Below, one piece after another: positions 5,863-8,806 of a stretch of 8,806 nucleotides of DNA. Below the pieces are notes generated by a model. That model was given only the letters and a program-made list of their open reading frames with translations. It had not been told where the DNA came from and did not search any database. The position numbers were made by a program, and so were the translations under genes. Source of the stretch: Alistipes sp. GTDB taxonomy: Bacteria; Bacteroidota; Bacteroidia; Bacteroidales; Rikenellaceae. How positions within the stretch are numbered: position 1 is the first letter of the stretch; every line of letters begins with the position of its first letter. The DNA is taken from contig JAFOXS010000331.1 in NCBI GenBank assembly GCA_017391665.1, positions 1 to 8,806 on the forward strand. Direction: 5' to 3'.

Positions 5863-6966
5863 ATGAAAAACGAACGCCTAATGTCGCTCGATACCCTGCG
5901 AGGGTTCGATATGTTCTTTATTATGGGCCTTTCGGGACTTATCGTCTCGATATATGCCCTGTGGCCAAATCCTGTCACTAATGCTATTGCCGAGCAGATG
6001 AGCCACGTAGATTGGGATGGCTTGCGTCATCACGATACCATCTTCCCGCTCTTCCTCTTCCTTGCGGGTGTGTCGTTCCCCTTCTCTTATGCCAAGCAGC
6101 AGTCTATGGGAGCATCGCGTAAGGATATCTACTTGAAGATATTCCGTCGTGCTGCGGTGCTGATATTCCTTGGTATGGTCTATAACGGATTGTTCCGCCT
6201 GAACTTTGAGAATCTGCGTGTTGCAAGCGTTTTGGCTCGTATCGGTCTTGCGTGGATGGGTGCTGCGTTGCTCTACATCAATTTTGGCGTTAAGACTCGT
6301 GCGTGGATCGCAGGTGCTATATTGGTAGTATATGCCCTTGTGAGCAAGTTCGTAGGTGCTCCCGATGTGCCGGGTGCCGATCCTCTGTCGATGGAGGGCT
6401 CGCTGGTGGGATATGTGGACAGATTGTTCCTGCCCGGACGTCTGCTCTATCTTGATGGCCGTTTCGATCCCGAGGGATTGCTCTCGGCTGTGCCCGCCGT
6501 GGTAACGGCTATGCTCGGTATGTTTACGGGTGAGCTTATCCGCGAGCAGAAATATTCGGGCGAGCGTAAGACCGTTATGATGCTCGTCGGTGCTGTTGTG
6601 CTGGGTGTTGTTGCATGGCTGGGTAATTATTTCGTGCCCATCAACAAGATGTTGTGGTCGAGCACCTTCGTATGTGCCGTAGGCTCATATTCGCTGGCAA
6701 TGATGGCTCTATTCTTCTATATTGTCGATGTGAAGGGTTGGCAGAAGTGGACTCTCCCGTTCCGCGTGGTGGGTATGAACTCAATCACGATTTATCTGGC
6801 GCAGAGCATCATCGGATTTAGTGGTATTGCCCGCTTCTTCTTCGGCGGTGTCGCAGGCCTCTGCTCCGAGCCTTGGGCTGCGGTGGTGAATGGTGCAAGT
6901 TTTGTGCTTGTGTGCTGGTTGTTCCTCTACTTCCTCTATCGTCAGAAGATATTCCTTAAGGTGTAA
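5863..6966 (+). CDS. Polytopic membrane acyltransferase-like protein (DUF5009 / HGSNAT / NagX-like)
   Basis: This 367-residue inner-membrane protein has roughly ten hydrophobic segments (about 17-34, 60-77, 93-110, 120-140, 146-163, 206-225, 238-258, 268-289, 302-325 and 341-360). The N-terminus MSLDTLRGFDMF (7-18), H48, W51, G53 and H57-D58-T-I-F-P-L-F-L-F (57-66) match the signature of the heparan-alpha-glucosaminide N-acetyltransferase/YeiB/NagX group. FDPEGLLSAVPAVVTAMLGM (201-220), PINKMLWSS (259-267) and GMNSITIYLAQ (304-314) are further family blocks. Related proteins are thought to move acyl groups across the membrane onto amino sugars. In bacteria the acceptor is mostly unproven, so the substrate here is unknown. 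The length fits the family and no key block is missing. A serine hydrolase gene follows after 50 bases on the same strand, suggesting a two-gene unit. Confidence 0.85.
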   Translation: MKNERLMSLDTLRGFDMFFIMGLSGLIVSIYALWPNPVTNAIAEQMSHVDWDGLRHHDTIFPLFLFLAGVSFPFSYAKQQSMGASRKDIYLKIFRRAAVLIFLGMVYNGLFRLNFENLRVASVLARIGLAWMGAALLYINFGVKTRAWIAGAILVVYALVSKFVGAPDVPGADPLSMEGSLVGYVDRLFLPGRLLYLDGRFDPEGLLSAVPAVVTAMLGMFTGELIREQKYSGERKTVMMLVGAVVLGVVAWLGNYFVPINKMLWSSTFVCAVGSYSLAMMALFFYIVDVKGWQKWTLPFRVVGMNSITIYLAQSIIGFSGIARFFFGGVAGLCSEPWAAVVNGASFVLVCWLFLYFLYRQKIFLKV

Positions 6967-6971
6967 CTTTG
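6964..6971 (+). promoter_or_regulatory. Possible internal -7 element before the serine hydrolase gene
   Basis: TAACTTTG fits TAnnTTTG and overlaps the TAA stop of the preceding gene. Transcription from here would start near 6978, about 39 bases before the ATG at 7017. No TTTG is found at the matching -33 distance, so this may be chance. Read-through from the upstream gene is equally plausible, as no terminator is seen in the 50-base gap. Confidence 0.35.
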
Positions 6972-7016
6972 TGCCTTGTAAATGAATAAATATCAACCGA
7001 AAAAGCCTAATAAGAT

Positions 7017-8264
7017 ATGAAAAGAGTTGTGAAATATACCTGCGTACTTCTTGTCGCAGTATTGTCGATTGGCTTGCAGGCCTCGGCGCAGAAAAAGGTT
7101 AAGGATTCCAAAACTACATATGCTCGCGAGGTGTTGCAGCCTTATGTTGACAATGGTCAGTTGTCGGGTGCTATCAGCGTATTCTATAAGGATGGCGTGC
7201 AGGAGGTTAGCTGTGTGGGTTATGCCGATGTGGCAGCAAAGCGTCCTATTAAGTTGGATAATGTCTTTATGCAATGCTCTCAGACCAAGGGTTTTTGCGG
7301 TGTTACTATCGCCAAACTGGTGGAAGAGGGTAAGATCTCTTTAGATGATCCCGTTTCGAAATATCTGCCCGAGTTCAGCGAGCTGTGGGTGAAGGTGTCG
7401 AACGAGAACGGAGTGAAGACACTGCATAAGGCCAAGAATGAACTCACCATTCGTATGGTGCTTAACCACACGGGAGGCTTCCCTTTTGAGGCCAGCGTGA
7501 AGCGCAACGATGTTCGTGGTGGTGGATGGAGTGGTGGTGCGCCCCTGCGTCAGGTGGCTGCCGTTGCGGCTGATTCGCCTATTGAGTTTGAGCCCGGAAC
7601 AAGCATCTTGTATTCTAATACCGGCATCGACATCGGTGCTGCAATCGTTGAGGTTGTTACCGGCATGAAGTGGGAGGATTACCTCAAGCAGGAGGTGCTG
7701 GATCCTTTGGGTATGAAGTCAACATGGTTCTGGCCTACCGATAAGCAGCTCAAGAAGAAGGTGGAGCTCTATGCTTTCAAGGATGGAGCCCCCGCTGAGT
7801 GGGTTGAGGAGATGGCATGGCAGCAGCGCCCCTACAATGATTCTCACGTCTTTGCGTCAGCCGGTGCAGGTTTGTGGACAACGGCTCAGGATCAGCTGAA
7901 GTTCTACAAGATGCTGATGAATCTGGGTGTGGGAGAGAATGGTGTGCGTATCCTGAAGGAGGAGACCGTAAAGTCGATTCTTGCTCGCTCGACCCGTCCC
8001 GAGGGTATGGAGGGATACTCGCTTGGCTTGAATGCTCCGTATGATGATACCGAAGATTCATGGTTTGGTCATGGTGGTGCATGGGGCACCAATTGCGTTG
8101 TCAACTGGCATAAGAAGCAGCTCAAGCTGTGGGTGATCCAGAGCGCAGGAGGCGATCAGCCCTGGAATGCGAAGGTGAACGAGGCTGCCGAGAAATTCTT
8201 TGCTCAGCCCTTTGATTCGTCTGGCGTGGATGCATATACGGGCAGAATCGGAGCAAGTCGCTAA
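7017..8264 (+). CDS. Exported serine hydrolase, beta-lactamase class C / PBP4*-like fold
   Basis: This 415-residue protein has a type I signal peptide (basic MKRVVK, hydrophobic core, ASA followed by Q25), so it should be periplasmic. The rest is one beta-lactamase-family domain with all three active-site motifs: S88-Q-T-K91 (nucleophile and general base), Y199-S-N201, and H352-G-G354 in place of the KTG box. Supporting family blocks are LTIRMVLNHTGGF and FEPGTSILYSNTG. The HGG triad is common in esterases, D-aminopeptidases and PBP4*-like enzymes rather than in true AmpC beta-lactamases (which use KTG), so a hydrolase acting on esters, peptides or peptidoglycan pieces is likelier than drug resistance. 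It lies 50 bases after the acyltransferase-like gene and ends before a good terminator. The physiological substrate cannot be named. Confidence 0.9.
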   Translation: MKRVVKYTCVLLVAVLSIGLQASAQKKVKDSKTTYAREVLQPYVDNGQLSGAISVFYKDGVQEVSCVGYADVAAKRPIKLDNVFMQCSQTKGFCGVTIAKLVEEGKISLDDPVSKYLPEFSELWVKVSNENGVKTLHKAKNELTIRMVLNHTGGFPFEASVKRNDVRGGGWSGGAPLRQVAAVAADSPIEFEPGTSILYSNTGIDIGAAIVEVVTGMKWEDYLKQEVLDPLGMKSTWFWPTDKQLKKKVELYAFKDGAPAEWVEEMAWQQRPYNDSHVFASAGAGLWTTAQDQLKFYKMLMNLGVGENGVRILKEETVKSILARSTRPEGMEGYSLGLNAPYDDTEDSWFGHGGAWGTNCVVNWHKKQLKLWVIQSAGGDQPWNAKVNEAAEKFFAQPFDSSGVDAYTGRIGASR

Positions 8265-8286
8265 TGAGTGAAATAACGCGATAAAT

Positions 8287-8322
8287 ACATGGGGGACATC
8301 GAGAGGTGTCTCCCTTGTGTTT
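8287..8322 (+). terminator. Intrinsic terminator after the serine hydrolase gene
   Basis: GGGGGACATC (8291-8300) pairs with GGTGTCTCCC (8305-8314), a 10-bp stem with two G-U pairs closed by a GAGA tetraloop of the stable GNRA type. ACA (8287-8289) and TGT (8316-8318) continue the stem past one mismatch. A T-rich tail (TTGTGTTTT) follows. It lies 22 bases after the stop codon and separates the serine hydrolase from the suf operon. Confidence 0.82.
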
Positions 8323-8337
8323 TGGGTGGAATAAAAG

Positions 8338-8351
8338 ATTTGCAAATGCAA
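8338..8351. repeat. Overlapping small palindromes upstream of sufB
   Basis: ATTTGCAAAT (8338-8347) is a perfect 10-base palindrome. TTGCA and TGCAA (8340-8351) form a second overlapping inverted repeat. It lies about 80 bases upstream of the sufB -7 element. It does not resemble a Fur box, and its meaning is uncertain; chance is possible in an AT-rich spacer. Confidence 0.25.
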
Positions 8352-8429
8352 GGAAATATCATAATGGATTGGTAAGTGTTTTGTTGTGGAAATAATTCTG
8401 CTACGGCTTAATTATTAATTATTTTTTTG

Positions 8430-8437
8430 TATTTTTG
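8430..8437 (+). promoter_or_regulatory. -7 element of the sufB promoter
   Basis: TATTTTTG matches TAnnTTTG and is immediately preceded by a T-rich run ending in TTTG (8426-8429). No TTTG occurs at the canonical -33 distance. Transcription would begin near 8444, about 13 bases before the sufB ATG. The T-rich -7 region just before a start codon is common for housekeeping genes in this phylum. Confidence 0.65.
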
Positions 8438-8456
8438 CCAATTATTAAGGCATATT

Positions 8457-8806
8457 ATGGCAGAGAAAGATAAAGAACTATTAGATAATATTGATAACGA
8501 GTATAAGTACGGCTTTACAACCGACATCGAGACCGAGACCATTGCGCGTGGTCTTAATGAGGATGTGATTCGCCTTATCTCGGCCAAGAAGGAGGAGCCC
8601 GAGTGGATGCTGGAGCGCCGCCTGAAGGCTTTTCGCCATTGGCAGACGATGAAGCTGCCCACATGGGCACACCTTGATATTCCTGAGATTGATTTTCAAG
8701 ATATAATCTACTACGCCGCCCCCAAGCAACGCAAGGAGGGTACTATGGATGATATCGATCCCGAGCTAAAGCGCACGTTCGACAAACTGGGTATTCCTCT
8801 CGAGGA
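8457..8806 (+). CDS. sufB: SufB N-terminus (partial): Fe-S cluster assembly scaffold protein
   Basis: The frame is open from ATG 8457 to the window edge, giving 116 codons of a protein that is normally about 470-490 residues. Diagnostic SufB blocks are YKYGFTTDIETETIARGLNEDVIRLISAKK, EPEWMLERRLKAFRHWQTM, the IDFQDIIYYAAPK segment, and DIDPELKRTFDKLGIPLEE. SufB forms the SufBC2D scaffold with the ATPase SufC and with SufD, on which iron-sulfur clusters are built in the cytoplasm from sulfur delivered by SufS and its partner. The catalytic core and cluster-ligand residues lie in the missing C-terminal part. The gene is the likely first member of a suf operon, having its own promoter and a terminator upstream. 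SufC and SufD are expected beyond the right edge. Confidence 0.96.
   Translation, partial: MAEKDKELLDNIDNEYKYGFTTDIETETIARGLNEDVIRLISAKKEEPEWMLERRLKAFRHWQTMKLPTWAHLDIPEIDFQDIIYYAAPKQRKEGTMDDIDPELKRTFDKLGIPLE

Noticed and set aside
7017..8264. Annotation as an antibiotic-resistance beta-lactamase (AmpC)
   Set aside because: The third motif is HGG rather than KTG, and the general features fit the esterase/PBP4*-like members of the family, so resistance cannot be claimed.
8339..8380. Second promoter built from TTTG at 8339-8342
   Set aside because: No TAnnTTTG occurs at the right distance downstream; the nearest candidates have mismatched positions.

Overview
The window reads as a core chromosomal segment from a member of the Bacteroidota, most likely a Bacteroidales gut-type organism. 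The support is: the fused hisIE gene, a long RluA-type pseudouridine synthase with an N-terminal extension, a GH78-type lipoprotein, A-rich start regions without Shine-Dalgarno sequences, and several promoters of the Bacteroidota form TTTG-N19/20-TAnnTTTG. The genus cannot be fixed from the sequence alone.

Region 1 (1-3042) is the end of a histidine biosynthesis operon. The tail of hisA overlaps hisF by 19 bases, hisF overlaps hisIE through ATGA, and hisIE is followed after two bases by a 540-residue RluA-type pseudouridine synthase. The tight packing implies co-transcription and probably translational coupling.

Region 2 (3045-5386) is a self-contained unit: a strong-looking promoter, one GH78-type (alpha-L-rhamnosidase-like) lipoprotein gene, and a near-perfect intrinsic terminator. 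No SusC/SusD or other carbohydrate genes are next to it.

Region 3 (5382-5666) is a convergent intergenic zone. It holds a 60-base imperfect palindrome, two hairpin terminators reading leftwards, and a minus-strand tRNA-Ser(GCU) with its own promoter. The stretch 5667-5862 has no gene. It carries a G-rich tract, an inverted repeat and a candidate promoter for the next gene.

Region 4 (5863-8322) pairs a polytopic membrane protein of the DUF5009/heparan-glucosaminide acetyltransferase-like (NagX/YeiB-type) group with an exported serine hydrolase of the beta-lactamase class C/PBP4* fold. A terminator follows the second gene. The pairing suggests a shared role in envelope or amino-sugar chemistry, but no substrate can be read from the sequence.

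Region 5 (8430-8806) is the promoter and first 116 codons of sufB, the start of a SUF iron-sulfur cluster assembly operon that continues beyond the window.

I see no insertion sequence, prophage, CRISPR array, toxin-antitoxin pair or defence system. Most of the window is ordinary. The points most worth a second look are the pseudouridine synthase attached to the his operon, the palindrome nested between opposing terminators, and the acyltransferase/serine-hydrolase pair.
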